Of a stretch of 64,000 nucleotides of DNA, positions 63,333 through 64,000 are shown one piece after another. A model generated the notes under the pieces. The model did not search any database. It saw nothing but the letters and a program-made list of their open reading frames with translations, and had not been told where the DNA came from. The DNA lies in NCBI RefSeq assembly GCF_012928505.1, contig NZ_JABBJN010000019.1, positions 40,739 through 104,738 on the forward strand, written 5' to 3'. The DNA comes from Achromobacter sp. Bel (lineage in GTDB: Bacteria; Pseudomonadota; Gammaproteobacteria; Burkholderiales; Burkholderiaceae_B). Both the position numbers and the translations under genes were made by a program. Position 1 is the first letter of the stretch. The number at the start of each line of letters is the position of its first letter.

Positions 63333-64000
63333 TCCTGTCCCGTCCGCTCCACCTGATCCTGATGTTGCTGCTGGCCATTGCCGTGGCAGGATGCTCTTCC
63401 ACCGGTGGACGCAAAAAGGGCGGCGGTTATTACAAGGACGATGGTCCGGATGCCAACCCACCGTCCAACCTGGACCAGGTGCCCGACGCCGTGCCGCGCA
63501 TCGAACCCTACGCCAGCGGCGCCAACCGGCCTTACGTGGTGTTCGGCCAACGCTATGTGCCGGACACCAGCGGCCAGCCGTACAAGCAGCGCGGCACCGC
63601 ATCTTGGTACGGCAAGAAATTCCACGGCAATTCGACGTCCATCGGCGAGTCCTACGATATGTACGCCATGACGGCCGCCCACACGACGCTGCCGATCCCC
63701 AGCTATGCGCGCGTCACGAGCCTGGTCAACGGCAAGACGATCGTCGTGCGCGTGAACGACCGCGGGCCGTTCCATAGCGACCGGATCATGGACCTGTCCT
63801 ATGTGGCGGCGTACAAGCTGGGCATCATCGGGCCGGGCAGCGGCCAGGTCATCGTGGAGAGCATTCCGCAAGCGGAGATCCGCCGCCTGGCCTCGCAAGG
63901 CGCGCCGGCTGCGCCGGAACCCGCATCGGCCACAGGCTCCTTGCCCGTGCTGGCGCCGGTGGCCGCCGTACCCGTCGCACTGACGGCCGAGGATCGGAAG
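63329..64000 (+). CDS. rlpA: septal ring lytic transglycosylase RlpA lipoprotein (3' end outside window)
   Basis: 224 codons to the window edge without a stop. The lipobox AVAGC gives lipidated C22 after a hydrophobic signal. The double-psi barrel has GTASWYGKKFHGNSTSIGE, YAMTAAHTTLP, VRVNDRGPFHSDRIMDLS and AAYKLGI, the complete conserved core of RlpA lytic transglycosylases that act on denuded glycan at the septum. The C-terminal SPOR domain would lie beyond the window. ATGA overlap with rapZ. Confidence 0.94.
   Translation, partial: MILSRPLHLILMLLLAIAVAGCSSTGGRKKGGGYYKDDGPDANPPSNLDQVPDAVPRIEPYASGANRPYVVFGQRYVPDTSGQPYKQRGTASWYGKKFHGNSTSIGESYDMYAMTAAHTTLPIPSYARVTSLVNGKTIVVRVNDRGPFHSDRIMDLSYVAAYKLGIIGPGSGQVIVESIPQAEIRRLASQGAPAAPEPASATGSLPVLAPVAAVPVALTAEDRK

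Noticed and set aside
1..64000. CRISPR arrays, IS elements, prophage, integrases, tRNA or rRNA genes
   Set aside because: No regularly spaced repeats, transposase or integrase motifs, or tRNA-like folds were found on reading both strands.

Overview
The window is a chromosomal stretch of a GC-rich betaproteobacterium, most likely Alcaligenaceae (Achromobacter or Bordetella). The signs are two orphan Bug-type tricarboxylate receptors, a Bordetella-like general porin, a DUF4148 protein, GbsR-controlled cytochrome bd genes, and a core gene order typical of the group. Species is not determinable by eye. I see no insertion sequence, prophage, CRISPR array, tRNA or rRNA; coding is dense and looks like core genome with a few lineage-specific inserts.

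Layout: 0-8.8 kb holds the 5' part of envC behind gpmA, then rhodanese-grxC-secB-gpsA, a Bug receptor, trmL, comF, a BioC-like methyltransferase and ybdK. 9-17 kb is a leftward operon rsmB-DUF4390-ntrY-ntrX-trkA-trkH, joining a two-component system to potassium uptake. 17-23.6 kb runs mostly rightward: a LysE exporter, a small XRE regulator, rimO, a ferritin-like protein (leftward), LOG, an NTF2-like protein, a HAD phosphatase, a PPOX flavoprotein and a CYTH protein. 23.6-28 kb has fmt and def facing left, dprA facing right, then HMG-CoA lyase and a small membrane protein. 28-38 kb carries an orphan amino-acid binding protein, a PLP aminotransferase, YggS, a second Bug receptor, two Hsp20 genes behind an apparent sigma-32 promoter, a 1319-residue FAD/Fe-S dehydrogenase and a YqaA-like membrane protein. 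38.5-44 kb has ilvA, a porin, a DUF4148 repeat protein, a LysR regulator and apt. 44-51 kb is a complete leftward cytochrome bd cluster gbsR-cydA-cydB-cydX-cydD-cydC. From 51.4 kb come purT, then the rightward envelope and PTS-Ntr block kdsD-kdsC-lptC-lptA-lptB-hpf-ptsN-hprK, a MocR-like regulator, two cytochrome c genes, rapZ and the start of rlpA.

Most notable: rpoN is missing from its usual slot between lptB and hpf, and the NtrX-like regulator in the same window has lost its whole sigma-54-activating AAA+ domain. Together these suggest a lineage that has dispensed with sigma-54 and rewired NtrYX. Other points are an apparently leaderless ptsN, short bridging ORFs between lptC/lptB/MocR and their upstream genes, a sigma-32 promoter folded inside a perfect inverted repeat, a GbsR promoter/operator ahead of cyd, and several strong unexplained inverted repeats.
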